A stretch of 64,000 nt of DNA from Bacteroidota bacterium (GTDB lineage: Bacteria; Bacteroidota; Bacteroidia; Bacteroidales; Lentimicrobiaceae). Below are positions 8,728 through 17,860 of the stretch, one piece after another (the first letter of the stretch is position 1; each line of letters starts with the position of its first letter). The stretch lies in contig JAEZNO010000025.1 of assembly GCA_023441805.1 (NCBI GenBank), positions 1-64,000 of the forward strand, written 5' to 3'. The translations under genes and the position numbers were made by a program. A model generated the notes under the pieces. The model did not search any database. It saw only the letters and a list, made by a program, of their open reading frames with translations, and was not told the origin of the DNA.

Positions 8728-8735
8728 AAAATTAA
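8728..8735 (-). promoter_or_regulatory. Candidate -7 box for the mutL operon
   Basis: The minus strand reads TAATTTTG about 64 bases before the first gene of the operon. The nearest upstream TTG is at 15 bases, shorter than the preferred 19-21, so the call is tentative. Confidence 0.4.
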
Positions 8736-8811
8736 TCAATAAATTCTTGCAATAAAAGGATGTTTCTCAATTGTAAGAGCATGGTATGGGAACAGGCCAA
8801 GCTAAGTATAG

Positions 8812-8905
8812 CAAAAAAAAAGAATCAGGATTAACTGAACTTAAAAATTTGCAGATTGGAGATTGCTTAAGTCCTACAAATTCTTAATCTGGTAATCCTG
8901 ATTCT
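8812..8905 (-). terminator. Long-stem terminator after the DUF6580 gene
   Basis: A 12-base arm (8894-8905) is perfectly complementary to 8821-8832, and a second inverted repeat (CAGATT/AATCTG) nests inside. On the minus strand the structure ends in a run of about nine T residues. It lies downstream of the DUF6580 gene, as expected for an intrinsic terminator with an unusually large loop. No gene is seen in the rest of 8665-8941. Confidence 0.6.
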
Positions 8906-8941
8906 TGATATACTTTAACCTGTATAATCGTGAGAATACTA

Positions 8942-9463
8942 TTAAGCCATCGAAGGCACTTTTTTGCTAACAAGGTAAAAGCTTCCAAAGAGCACAGTGC
9001 TAAAGAAGAGATCACCAAGGAGACTGGTATTAAAGAAGGGGAGTCCGGCAGCATATGCAGCCATTAACCCTGTAAAGTCTTTAGTATAAGGCATCAATCC
9101 TGTGTACCATGAAGCGAAATTAGTGATAAGGAAGAATACCAGTGATGATGAAACAGATGCTAAGATTACGTTGCCGATCTTAACTCTATTGCGAAGCATC
9201 ATACCAATGCCAACAGAGGCAATCATACCTGCATAAACAGCAAGCATGGTAGTGTGGAAACCTATGATCATATCACTTATAAACATGGCAACAATTGGCA
9301 AAATAAATGCGAGTGCCTTCCTGTTGATATAGGCACCACCAAAGATGGCAATGGCAGCAACAGGGGTGAAATTTGGATAATGAGGTAACAAACGCATTAC
9401 GGCTGCGACTATAATAGCGCTAATAACAAAGATCATTCTTGGTGTAAAAATCTTATTTTCCAT
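8942..9463 (-). CDS. DUF6580-type integral membrane protein
   Basis: The 173-residue protein is almost entirely hydrophobic, with about five or six helices. The N-terminal region RLLPHYPNFTPVAAIAIFGGAY is characteristic of a small membrane family (DUF6580) that resembles the substrate-binding S components of energy-coupling-factor vitamin transporters. The substrate is unknown. It is transcribed away from cydA, with 144 bases between the two starts, and ends at a strong hairpin terminator, so it looks monocistronic. I saw no riboswitch in front of it to indicate a ligand. Confidence 0.7.
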   Translation of the reverse strand: MENKIFTPRMIFVISAIIVAAVMRLLPHYPNFTPVAAIAIFGGAYINRKALAFILPIVAMFISDMIIGFHTTMLAVYAGMIASVGIGMMLRNRVKIGNVILASVSSSLVFFLITNFASWYTGLMPYTKDFTGLMAAYAAGLPFFNTSLLGDLFFSTVLFGSFYLVSKKVPSMA

Positions 9464-9607
9464 GTTTATTCAGTTTTATAATGCCACAAAATTAAAAAGA
9501 TTTTATGACCAAACCGGTACATGAAAATCTTTTTCGATTTCTTAAGCAACAATTCTACACTCTTATTGTTGACACCAACGACAATTTATAGGCTTATTCT
9601 TAGAATT

Positions 9608-10927
9608 ATGGATGATTTATTGGCAGCAAGACTGCAAATGACTGTTTCATTTGTATTTCACATAGTTTTTGCGTGCATTGGGATGACTATGCCATGGCTT
9701 ATGGTATTAGCAGAATGGCGATGGTTAAAGACTGGTAAACAGGTATTTCTTGATCTGGCAAAGGCTTGGTCAAAAGGAGTGGCTATACTATTTGCTGTGG
9801 GAGCCGTTTCAGGTACTGTCCTGTCATTCGAACTTGGCTTGTTATGGCCGGGATTCATGAAACATGCCGGAGCTATTATAGGTATGCCCTTTTCGTGGGA
9901 GGGTACTGCATTCTTTTTAGAAGCTATTGCATTAGGGTTCTTCCTTTACGGATGGAAAAGAGTAAATAAATGGGTTCATCTGGCTTCAGGTGTTGTGGTT
10001 GGCATAGCAGGTGTTATTTCAGGTATTTTCGTTGTCTCGGCAAACAGTTGGATGAATAACCCTTCTGGATTCGACTGGGTAAACGGGCAAGCCATAAATA
10101 TTGATCCATTTGCTGCTATGTTTAATAAGGGCTGGTTCCATCAGGCTTTGCATATGACAATAGCGGCATTCGTTTCAACAGCTTTCGCTGTTGCAGGAAT
10201 ACATGCATATCTTCTATTAAAACATAAAAATCACTCATTGCATAAGCAGGCTGTTAAGATTGCCCTTTTCTTTGGAGCCATTTCGGCAATTTTACAACCA
10301 CTCAGTGGTGATATCTCAGCAAAGCATGTAGCTAAATACCAGCCGCCAAAGTTGGCAGCCATGGAGGGTTTGTATAAAACATCAAAGCCTGCCGATCTTG
10401 TAATTGGGGGTATTCCAAACGACAAAGAAGAACGAGTTGATTATGCCATCAGGATCCCAAAAGCTTTAAGTTATCTGGCACATGGTGACTTTAATGCCGA
10501 AGTTGCCGGTTTAGATAAAGTGCCTTTAGATGAACGTCCTCCGGTTCTTATAGTACATATAGCTTTTCAAATAATGGTGCTTATGGGAGTACTTATGGCA
10601 GGTACTGGAATCCTTTACCTGCTCTTCTCGTGGAAATGGAAACACCTGCTCGATAGACGGTGGTGGCTTATATTGCTGACTGTTTTAACACCGGCAGGAT
10701 TCATAGCTGTTGAGGCAGGATGGATCGTAACAGAGGTCGGAAGACAGCCATGGATCATTTGGGGAATTATGAAGACTAAAGATGCACTTTCGCCAATGCC
10801 CGGCTTGCAATGGTCGTTTTATTCCATAACACTTGTGTATCTTCTTCTCTCTTTTATAGTCATTTGGCTGATGAGAAGACAGATCAAAGTCTTACATGAA
10901 AAACATCTGACTGATGATGATTATTAA
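9608..10927 (+). CDS. cydA: Cytochrome bd ubiquinol oxidase subunit I (short Q-loop type)
   Basis: CydA carries the haems and quinol site of cytochrome bd, which reduces oxygen to water with high affinity. The ATG at 9608 is chosen because MDDLLAARLQMTVSFVFHI is the conserved family N-terminus. The frame is open for 29 more codons upstream, but that stretch does not look like CydA. Visible key residues are the haem b595 His in SFVFHI, the two channel glutamates in SWEG and FFLEA, the haem b558 ligands in the H-rich helix WFHQALHMT and in FQIMVLMG, and the GRQPW signature. The quinol loop is short (protein 439 residues), as in the cyanide-insensitive CioA-like branch. cydB follows after 80 bases. 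Confidence 0.93.
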   Translation: MDDLLAARLQMTVSFVFHIVFACIGMTMPWLMVLAEWRWLKTGKQVFLDLAKAWSKGVAILFAVGAVSGTVLSFELGLLWPGFMKHAGAIIGMPFSWEGTAFFLEAIALGFFLYGWKRVNKWVHLASGVVVGIAGVISGIFVVSANSWMNNPSGFDWVNGQAINIDPFAAMFNKGWFHQALHMTIAAFVSTAFAVAGIHAYLLLKHKNHSLHKQAVKIALFFGAISAILQPLSGDISAKHVAKYQPPKLAAMEGLYKTSKPADLVIGGIPNDKEERVDYAIRIPKALSYLAHGDFNAEVAGLDKVPLDERPPVLIVHIAFQIMVLMGVLMAGTGILYLLFSWKWKHLLDRRWWLILLTVLTPAGFIAVEAGWIVTEVGRQPWIIWGIMKTKDALSPMPGLQWSFYSITLVYLLLSFIVIWLMRRQIKVLHEKHLTDDDY

Positions 10928-11007
10928 CATCATGATTCAGAATTAGATAGTTAATTGCAACTGACAGGTTGTGCTGTACCGGGATGATATTAACAAAATG
11001 GTAAACT

Positions 11008-12012
11008 ATGACTGAAATCATCATAATAATATTGAGCATTGCCCTCTTGTTGTATGTACTTTTAGGGGGTGCAGATTTTGGAGCGGGGATAGTTGAAACA
11101 TTCTCAGGTAAGCGAGGTATTGATATAATTTCTAAAGCTATAGCACCTGTGTGGGAGGCAAATCATGTATGGGTGATATTGGCTGTCGTAATTGTTTTTA
11201 ATGGATTCCCGGGTGTTTATACTACTATCAGTACATATTTGCACATTCCGCTCCTTATCGTTCTACTTGGCATTGTTTTAAGAGGATCGGCCTTCACTTT
11301 CAGATACTATGATGTGATAAGGGATAAATCGTATGACTATTATACTTTTCTCTTCAGATTATCAAGTATCATCACTCCCTTTTTTTACGGTATTATAATA
11401 GGTGCGGTGATGTTAGGTGAAATTCCAGGAAACACAACAGAAGGTTCATTTTATGATGTTTTTATTGCCCCGTGGTTTAATTGGTTCTGTTTTACCACCG
11501 GCATCTTTACTACTCTGCTATTTGGTTGGCTCGCTGCGATATACACTACAGGAGAAGCCAAGGAAGATGCAGAACGATCAATTTTTATTCAACTGTCTGA
11601 TATTTTCCTTATCTTACTAATCATAGCAGGTATATTCGTCTTTTTAGCTGCAGAATTATACAATGTACATTTCTTTTATGAATTTATCAGTTCACCAGTC
11701 AGCATAACATGTGTGGTTCTTGCAACTCTTGCTACACCGTTTATCTTTTCTTCAACTCGTAAAAAGAAGATGATTTTTTCACGAATCTTAGCCGGTTTCA
11801 CAACCGCATGCATAATCATTGGATGGTATGCAATTCAATTTCCGGTAATGGTTTATCTTTCGGGTACTGACGATTTGACTATTTATAATTCAAAAGCACC
11901 TGAGGGCACAATGGTCATGCTGTTTTGGGCATTGATAGTAGGCATTATAATTATCTTTCCTGCTATTGGTTATCTGATGAAAGTATTTAAGTTGAATGGC
12001 AAAACAATGTAA
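11008..12012 (+). CDS. cydB: Cytochrome bd ubiquinol oxidase subunit II
   Basis: CydB partners CydA in the membrane and supports oxygen access to the haems. The N-terminus LLYVLLGGADFGAGIVE and the segment APVWEANHVWVI are family hallmarks. The 334 residues form about eight to nine helices. It sits directly after cydA, and the pair should be co-transcribed. I saw no small CydX-like gene after it and no cydCD assembly exporter in this window. The presence of cydAB points to microaerobic respiration or oxygen scavenging. Confidence 0.94.
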   Translation: MTEIIIIILSIALLLYVLLGGADFGAGIVETFSGKRGIDIISKAIAPVWEANHVWVILAVVIVFNGFPGVYTTISTYLHIPLLIVLLGIVLRGSAFTFRYYDVIRDKSYDYYTFLFRLSSIITPFFYGIIIGAVMLGEIPGNTTEGSFYDVFIAPWFNWFCFTTGIFTTLLFGWLAAIYTTGEAKEDAERSIFIQLSDIFLILLIIAGIFVFLAAELYNVHFFYEFISSPVSITCVVLATLATPFIFSSTRKKKMIFSRILAGFTTACIIIGWYAIQFPVMVYLSGTDDLTIYNSKAPEGTMVMLFWALIVGIIIIFPAIGYLMKVFKLNGKTM

Positions 12013-12027
12013 CTTATCGTTAATGGT

Positions 12028-12035
12028 TATCTTTG
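12028..12035 (+). promoter_or_regulatory. Candidate -7 box for the glucan-utilisation block
   Basis: TATCTTTG matches TAnnTTTG 39 bases before the GH65 fusion start and just after cydB. No TTG is found at the right distance upstream, so only half of the promoter is seen. Confidence 0.45.
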
Positions 12036-12074
12036 CATTAGATATAAATCTTGATAACCTGAACATTTCAATGT

Positions 12075-15000
12075 ATGGCCAAATTAGAATTTGAAGCTGT
12101 TATTTTCGACCTGGATGGTGTAATCACGAAGACAGCCCTTGTGCACAGTTCCGCATGGAAGAGCATGTTTGATGAATTCCTGATGAAGTACTCAGAAGAG
12201 CACAATCTTCCCTTTAAGGAGTTTACGCATTTAGCTGATTATTTACCATATGTTGATGGGAAACCACGTTATAAGGGTGTGCAGGATTTCCTATTGTCTA
12301 GAGGTATTGAACTTCCTTTTGGTGATGCTTCCGACTCACATAATAAAGAGACAATTTGCGGATTAGGTAACAGAAAGGATTACGCATTTAATCAGATACT
12401 TAAACGTGATGGAGTAGGAGTGTATGAGAGTACGGTTGCCCTGATTAAAGAACTGAAAGCAAACGGTATTAGAATCGGAGTAGCTTCATCAAGTAAGAAT
12501 TGTGGTCCGGTGCTTGAAGCTGCAGGATTGCTTGACTTATTTGAAACCCGTGTTGACGGTGTCGTTTCAGCTCAATTAAATCTTAAAGGTAAACCAGAAC
12601 CGGATATTTTTACTACTGCAGCTGACAATCTTGGCGTTTCTTATGAAAATACTGCAATTGTTGAAGATGCTGTTTCAGGAGTTCAGGCAGGTCGTAAGGG
12701 TGACTTTGGCCTAGTACTAGGTGTAGCACGTGAGGACAATGAAAGTGAACTGTTGCTCAACGGAGCTGACCTGGTTGTAACTGATCTCTCAGAGATTTCA
12801 GTTGAAGGGCTTAATGACTGGTTTGCATCAGGCATTGAAAACGAAATGTGGACCCTTACTTATCAGGATTTTGATCCTATTAAAGAAAAGACCCGTGAAG
12901 CATTACTTACTGTTGGTAATGGTTACTTTGGCACCAGAGGTGCTATGGAAGAGACATCTTCATCACAATATCATAGCCCCGGAACTTATATTGCCGGCCT
13001 CTATAACCGTCTGGAGTCACAGGTTGGTGACAGGATGATTGAAAATGAGGATTTTGTGAATGTCCCTAACTGGTTACCTGTGACCTTTAGAGTGGACGAT
13101 GGTCCATGGTTTGACTTTGCATCAGTAAAGTTCCTCGAATTCAATAAATCTCTTGATTTCAGGAATGGTGTATTTAGCAGGAAGATAGTTTTTGAAGATG
13201 CTGAAGGTAGAATAACAGCTCTTGACTCTCAACGACTTGCATCTATGCACAATCCTCATCATGCAGCAATACGATATTCTATAACTCCATTAAGCTATTC
13301 AGGACGGATTACTATAAGATCAGGGATCAATGGTAATATAATAAATGAAGGAGTTGACAGGTATAAGCAGTTGAACCAAAAGCATCTGAAACCAAACGAA
13401 GAAGGATATCAGGGTAACACTATATATGTGACTGTTGAATCAACACAATCAGGGATAAAGATTGCAGAGGCTGTTACTCACAGGGTTTTCCTGGAGGAGC
13501 ACGAACTAATACTTGAACCGAGGGTTGAGATTACACCAGCTACTATATACCAGGAGTTCAATTATGAGGTAATACAGGGGCAATCAGTTATGCTTGAGAA
13601 GATTGCCGCAATATACACTTCAAAGCCTGACGATGTTGATGAGCCACTAAAGGAAGCACTTAAGCTTGCAACTGTACCCAAACGTTTCAGTGAAATTGAA
13701 GCTGAGAGTACAAAAGCATGGGAGTCCTTATGGAATAAAATGGACATTAAAGTAAGTGGCAGTAGAATTGATCAGAAGCTGTTGAGGCTTCATTTATATC
13801 ATCTTATGGTATCGGCATCTCCACATAATAAGACAATTGATGCCAGCTTTACGGCTCGTGGATTACATGGAGAAGCATACAGGGGGCACATCTTCTGGGA
13901 TGAATTGTTTATTCTGCCATTCTATAATATCCATCTTCCTGAAACTGCCAAAGCTACTCTTTTATACAGGTATAGGAGATTAGGCAAGGCTAAAGAATAT
14001 GCTTCACAGCATGGTTTTAAGGGAGCCATGTTCCCATGGCAGAGTGGAAGTGATGGGAGAGAAGAAACACAGGTGGTACATCTGAACCCTTTAACTGGGC
14101 ACTGGGGAGATGACTATAGTTCTTTGCAACGACATGTATCATTGGCAATTGCGTACAATATCTGGCAGTATTTTCATGCTACACATGATATTGAATTCCT
14201 ATGCAATTATGGAGCTGAAGTGTTCTTTGAGATATGTCGTTTCTGGGAAAGTAAGTCGATTTACAATAGTGAGACAGGAAGATACAGCATTACTTCAGTC
14301 ATGGGCCCGGATGAATTCCATGAGCAATATCCTGATTCAGATTCAGGTGGATTGAGAGATAATGCTTATACCAATATCCTTACAGCCTGGATATTCAGAA
14401 AAGCTGCCGAAATCTATGAGATAATCAGGAAACAAGACCCTGAACTAACCGGTAAAGTAGGTATAACTAGCAATGACTTAAAGACCTGGGATGAAATTTC
14501 TAAGAAACTTACTCTGGTTATCTCAAATGATGGCATCATTGCACAGTATGATGGATATTTCGATCTTAAGGAACTCGATTGGGATTACTATAAAAAGAAG
14601 TACGGCAACATCTATCGACTAGATAGGATACTAAAGGCTGAAGGTAAATCGCCTGATGAATACAAAGTTGCCAAACAAGCCGATACATTGATGATATTCT
14701 ATATTCTTGAGGAAAAGGAAGTTCGCCACATCATTGAAAGCATGGGTTATATAATTCAGGATGACTTTCTTAAGAAGAACATGGAATATTACCTGGCACG
14801 CACTTCACATGGTTCCACGCTAAGCAGAGTAGTGCATGCGCAGTTGGCTAATATGATTGATGATAGTGAATTGAGCACTATTCTATACCAGGATGCCCTT
14901 AGCAGTGATTATAACGACATACAGGGAGGAACCACTGCTGAAGGTATTCACCTTGGTGTGATGGCCGGCACCATTATGATTGCCATCCAATCGTACGCAG

Positions 15001-15143
15001 GATTAAATATATCGGGTAATCAACCGGAATTAAAACCCAAACTACCTAAAACCTGGAAGAGCATTGAGTTTAATATGACCTTCAGAGGTGAAAACTATTC
15101 GATAAAAGTTACTAGAGACAAAGCTGAAATTACGAAAGGTTGA
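12075..15143 (+). CDS. Fusion of beta-phosphoglucomutase (HAD) and GH65 disaccharide phosphorylase
   Basis: Residues 1 to about 245 form a HAD-fold beta-phosphoglucomutase: nucleophile Asp12 and Asp14 in FDLDGVITK, a Ser motif (ASSSKN), the Lys in GKPEPDIF and VEDAVSGVQAG. From about 255 to the end lies a full GH65 phosphorylase (beta-sandwich, alpha/alpha barrel, small C-terminal domain). Its probable catalytic Glu is in MGPDEFHE near 745, and a phosphate-site SHGSTLS lies near 910. GH65 enzymes cleave maltose, trehalose, kojibiose or similar with phosphate, giving beta-glucose-1-phosphate. The fused mutase would convert that to glucose-6-phosphate. Substrate cannot be read from sequence; the neighbouring amylase suggests maltose. 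Starts at ATG. Confidence 0.9.
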   Translation: MAKLEFEAVIFDLDGVITKTALVHSSAWKSMFDEFLMKYSEEHNLPFKEFTHLADYLPYVDGKPRYKGVQDFLLSRGIELPFGDASDSHNKETICGLGNRKDYAFNQILKRDGVGVYESTVALIKELKANGIRIGVASSSKNCGPVLEAAGLLDLFETRVDGVVSAQLNLKGKPEPDIFTTAADNLGVSYENTAIVEDAVSGVQAGRKGDFGLVLGVAREDNESELLLNGADLVVTDLSEISVEGLNDWFASGIENEMWTLTYQDFDPIKEKTREALLTVGNGYFGTRGAMEETSSSQYHSPGTYIAGLYNRLESQVGDRMIENEDFVNVPNWLPVTFRVDDGPWFDFASVKFLEFNKSLDFRNGVFSRKIVFEDAEGRITALDSQRLASMHNPHHAAIRYSITPLSYSGRITIRSGINGNIINEGVDRYKQLNQKHLKPNEEGYQGNTIYVTVESTQSGIKIAEAVTHRVFLEEHELILEPRVEITPATIYQEFNYEVIQGQSVMLEKIAAIYTSKPDDVDEPLKEALKLATVPKRFSEIEAESTKAWESLWNKMDIKVSGSRIDQKLLRLHLYHLMVSASPHNKTIDASFTARGLHGEAYRGHIFWDELFILPFYNIHLPETAKATLLYRYRRLGKAKEYASQHGFKGAMFPWQSGSDGREETQVVHLNPLTGHWGDDYSSLQRHVSLAIAYNIWQYFHATHDIEFLCNYGAEVFFEICRFWESKSIYNSETGRYSITSVMGPDEFHEQYPDSDSGGLRDNAYTNILTAWIFRKAAEIYEIIRKQDPELTGKVGITSNDLKTWDEISKKLTLVISNDGIIAQYDGYFDLKELDWDYYKKKYGNIYRLDRILKAEGKSPDEYKVAKQADTLMIFYILEEKEVRHIIESMGYIIQDDFLKKNMEYYLARTSHGSTLSRVVHAQLANMIDDSELSTILYQDALSSDYNDIQGGTTAEGIHLGVMAGTIMIAIQSYAGLNISGNQPELKPKLPKTWKSIEFNMTFRGENYSIKVTRDKAEITKG

Positions 15144-15148
15144 ATGAA

Positions 15149-15784
15149 ATGTTAAATGATATTCTATTACTAACTAAAAATCATGAGATAGCTGCCCGCA
15201 ATTTATTAAGCAGGATACTTCCTGAATATAAGAGGAAGTATATTATCAGCATCTCCGGAGAAGTTGATACAGGAAAAGCCGAAGTCGCCCATATGTTGGG
15301 TAAATTGCTAAAAAAAGAAGGCATCAGAGTTAAGATGATGTTCCTGGATAGCTATTATAAAGTACCTCCACTTGAACGCTTCAAATGGCGTAAGGATAAT
15401 GGCCTCGAATGTGTTGGGCCGATGGAATACGATTGGGATAAGATAAACCAGAATATTGATGAGTTCCTAAAAGATCAGAGGGCAACTATGCCTTGTGTTG
15501 ACCTGTTTACCGGACAAATCGACCAATTGATAACTGACTTTAAGGATATTGATATTCTGATAATAGCAGGTTTATATGCAATGAAAATTGAGCAGGCCGA
15601 TTTTAGAGTCTTTATTGAAATGACATACAAAGAAACTATAAATGAACAGATAGCTTCCGGTAAAGAGGAATTGGATGAATTCAGGATGAAAGTCCTTGAG
15701 CAGGAACATAAAGCAGTGATGTCGTTGAAACGACAGGCTGATTATTATCTTGATTTTTATACCGGGGAGTTATTTCATTATTAA
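15149..15784 (+). CDS. Uridine-kinase-like protein with degraded nucleotide site (probable pseudokinase)
   Basis: This is a diverged copy of the next gene; both start MLxD(I/V)LL(L/I)T and align nearly end to end. The ATG at 15149 is chosen to match that copy; an upstream TTG overlapping the GH65 stop is also possible. The P-loop reads GEVDTGKA, so the Ser/Thr that binds magnesium is Ala44. The acidic residue at the end of the next strand (IIDGLYA in the copy) is also lost, giving IIAGLYA. Both changes should impair ATP use. The rest of the fold (MPCVDL, EYDWD, LEQEHK) is kept, so it may regulate or partner the active copy rather than be a decaying gene. Confidence 0.75.
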   Translation: MLNDILLLTKNHEIAARNLLSRILPEYKRKYIISISGEVDTGKAEVAHMLGKLLKKEGIRVKMMFLDSYYKVPPLERFKWRKDNGLECVGPMEYDWDKINQNIDEFLKDQRATMPCVDLFTGQIDQLITDFKDIDILIIAGLYAMKIEQADFRVFIEMTYKETINEQIASGKEELDEFRMKVLEQEHKAVMSLKRQADYYLDFYTGELFHY

Positions 15785-15886
15785 ACATTAACACTTTATA
15801 ACTAAACTAATTTGCAGACCTCAATTACTTTCAAAGGTTTGATGTAAGAAATAGTAACATTTATAGAACACTAACAATAATGAAAT

Positions 15887-16528
15887 ATGCTTGGAGATGT
15901 ATTGTTAATTACTGAAAAACATGAAGTTGCGGCTCGGGCAATACTGCCTTATATTCTAGAGAAAAGAAAGGACAAATACATGATCGCTATCTCGGGTGAA
16001 TCAGGTTCAGGTAAGTCAGAGTTGGCCCATGTTATTGCCCGTCTGCTTAAGAAAGAGGGCATTGTATGCAAACCAATCCACATTGATAATTACTATCTAA
16101 CACATCCACTTGAAAGAACTGAGTGGCGCAAGAAGAATGGAATTGAAACTGTAGTTGGTTATACCGAGTATGATTGGGATACAATTTATCGTAACATACA
16201 GGACTTTAAAAATAACAGAACATCAACCATGCCTTGTGTGGACTTGGTAACAGAGCAGGTTGATCAACTTACGACTGATTTCAATGGAGTTGAGATGCTT
16301 ATCATCGACGGACTCTATGCAATAAAGACAGAGGGTGTTGACCTAAGAGTCTTTATTGAACTTACGTACCATGAGACAAAAAAGGCTCAGGTGGTAAGAG
16401 GGAAGGAGCCTCAGAATGAATATAGGATGCGTGTGCTTGAGAGAGAACATCAGGTTGTGCAATCACTGAAAGATAAAGCCGATTTAATTGTCGGGATGGA
16501 TTATCAGGTACGTAGAGCCAGAGATTAA
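15887..16528 (+). CDS. Uridine-kinase/phosphoribulokinase-family P-loop kinase
   Basis: A 213-residue P-loop kinase with intact Walker A GESGSGKS at 37-44 and Asp141 in LIIDGLYAIK at the Walker B-like position. The fold resembles uridine kinase (Udk) and phosphoribulokinase, which phosphorylate a sugar hydroxyl. The substrate loop differs from true uridine kinases: TMPCVDLVTEQ replaces the usual P-Y-D motif. Its place between a GH65 phosphorylase and a GH13 amylase suggests a sugar or sugar-derived substrate, but this is inference. A 102-base gap separates it from its degraded paralogue; the amylase follows after 10 bases. Confidence 0.75.
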   Translation: MLGDVLLITEKHEVAARAILPYILEKRKDKYMIAISGESGSGKSELAHVIARLLKKEGIVCKPIHIDNYYLTHPLERTEWRKKNGIETVVGYTEYDWDTIYRNIQDFKNNRTSTMPCVDLVTEQVDQLTTDFNGVEMLIIDGLYAIKTEGVDLRVFIELTYHETKKAQVVRGKEPQNEYRMRVLEREHQVVQSLKDKADLIVGMDYQVRRARD

Positions 16529-16538
16529 AACAGCCCTT

Positions 16539-17828
16539 ATGTCAAAAAAAATCCCAGTCAAATGGTCACAGAACCTTACACTCTATGAGGTAAATCTTCG
16601 TCAATACACCAAATCAGGATCATTCAGGGAGTTTAAAGAACATCTGCCAAGATTAAAAGAATTGGGTGTCGGCATCCTATGGTTTATGCCCCTTCAGCCA
16701 ATAGGCATGGTGAAAAGAAAAGGAACACTTGGCAGTTATTACAGCATTAGCGATTACCTTGCTATTGATCCCCTTTATGGTACCATGGATGAATTTAGAA
16801 GCCTGGTTGATACTATTCATTCAATGGGTATGTATGTTATTCTCGATTGGGTGGCAAACCACACTTCATGGGATAATGAGCTTACTATATCACATCCTGA
16901 TTATTACACCCACGATGAACATGGAGGGTTCAAACCTCCATTTCCTGAGTGGGCTGATGTAATTGAGCTTAATTATAAAAATCCAAAGCTCCGTGAATAC
17001 ATGGTCGATTGCATGAAGTACTGGTTAAAATATACCGGCATTGACGGATTCAGATGTGATATGGCAAACCTTGTTCCTAATGATTTTTGGCAGTATGCCC
17101 GAAAAGAATTAGACACTGTGAAAGAAGTTTTCATGTTAGCTGAAGCTGAACAGTGGGAGTTGCTGGACGGTGCTTTTGATGCTATTTATAATTGGAATTT
17201 CTTCCACACTATGAACGATATAGCAAGAGAAAGAAAGAGAGTGTGGGATCTAACTTCTATGGTTGATCGGGAGATTTACCAATTTCCGACACATGCTTAC
17301 CAAATGATGTTCATCTCAAATCATGATGAGAACTCATGGAATGGATCAGAACTTGAGAGATTAGGATATGGACTTGAAACATTTGGTGCCCTTTATTTTA
17401 CATTAACAGGCATCCCATTGATTTATTCCGGTCAGGAAGCAGGATCTTATAAGAGGCTGAGTTTCTTTGAGAAAGATGAAATAGAGTGGAAAGAAGATAA
17501 GATGTTTCCTTTTTATGCGAAACTAATACAACTGAAAAAAGAAAACGAGGCGTTGTGGAATGGACCTTATGGTGGAGAGCTTATTATACTCGAAACAAAT
17601 AACGGAGGTAATGTTATATCATATATTCGACAAAAGGGACGCTACAAAGTGCTGGTACTTCTGAACCTAACAGGTCATGATCAATTTGCCCATCTGAATG
17701 ACAGTAGGTTAGAAGGTGATTATATTAATATCTTTACTTCTGATCAGTATACCATCTACGATGATTATTACTTCAGACTAAAGCCATGGGGATATAAGGT
17801 GTTAGAATTAATAGTGAAAGACAAATGA
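16539..17828 (+). CDS. Alpha-amylase family glycoside hydrolase (GH13)
   Basis: GH13 enzymes act on alpha-1,4/1,6-glucans through a TIM-barrel active site. Conserved regions are seen in order: VANHTS, the nucleophile region GFRCDMAN (Asp near 172), the acid/base AEAEQW (Glu near 202) and SNHDE (near 260-263). Residues after about 350 form the beta C-terminal domain. There is no signal peptide at the chosen ATG (16539), so the enzyme is probably cytoplasmic and acts on imported oligosaccharides. The open frame extends 17 codons further upstream into the kinase gene but shows no GH13 similarity there. Specificity beyond alpha-glucan is not determined. Confidence 0.88.
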   Translation: MSKKIPVKWSQNLTLYEVNLRQYTKSGSFREFKEHLPRLKELGVGILWFMPLQPIGMVKRKGTLGSYYSISDYLAIDPLYGTMDEFRSLVDTIHSMGMYVILDWVANHTSWDNELTISHPDYYTHDEHGGFKPPFPEWADVIELNYKNPKLREYMVDCMKYWLKYTGIDGFRCDMANLVPNDFWQYARKELDTVKEVFMLAEAEQWELLDGAFDAIYNWNFFHTMNDIARERKRVWDLTSMVDREIYQFPTHAYQMMFISNHDENSWNGSELERLGYGLETFGALYFTLTGIPLIYSGQEAGSYKRLSFFEKDEIEWKEDKMFPFYAKLIQLKKENEALWNGPYGGELIILETNNGGNVISYIRQKGRYKVLVLLNLTGHDQFAHLNDSRLEGDYINIFTSDQYTIYDDYYFRLKPWGYKVLELIVKDK

Positions 17829-17860
17829 ATCATTAATTTTCCAGGAACAGAGACTGAATG

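Noticed and set aside
8942..9520. A vitamin riboswitch ahead of the DUF6580 gene
   Set aside because: Only about 145 bases lie between its start and cydA, and no conserved riboswitch core could be recognised.
9521..9607. Upstream extension of cydA (29 codons)
   Set aside because: The conserved family N-terminus begins at 9608 and the extra residues do not resemble CydA.
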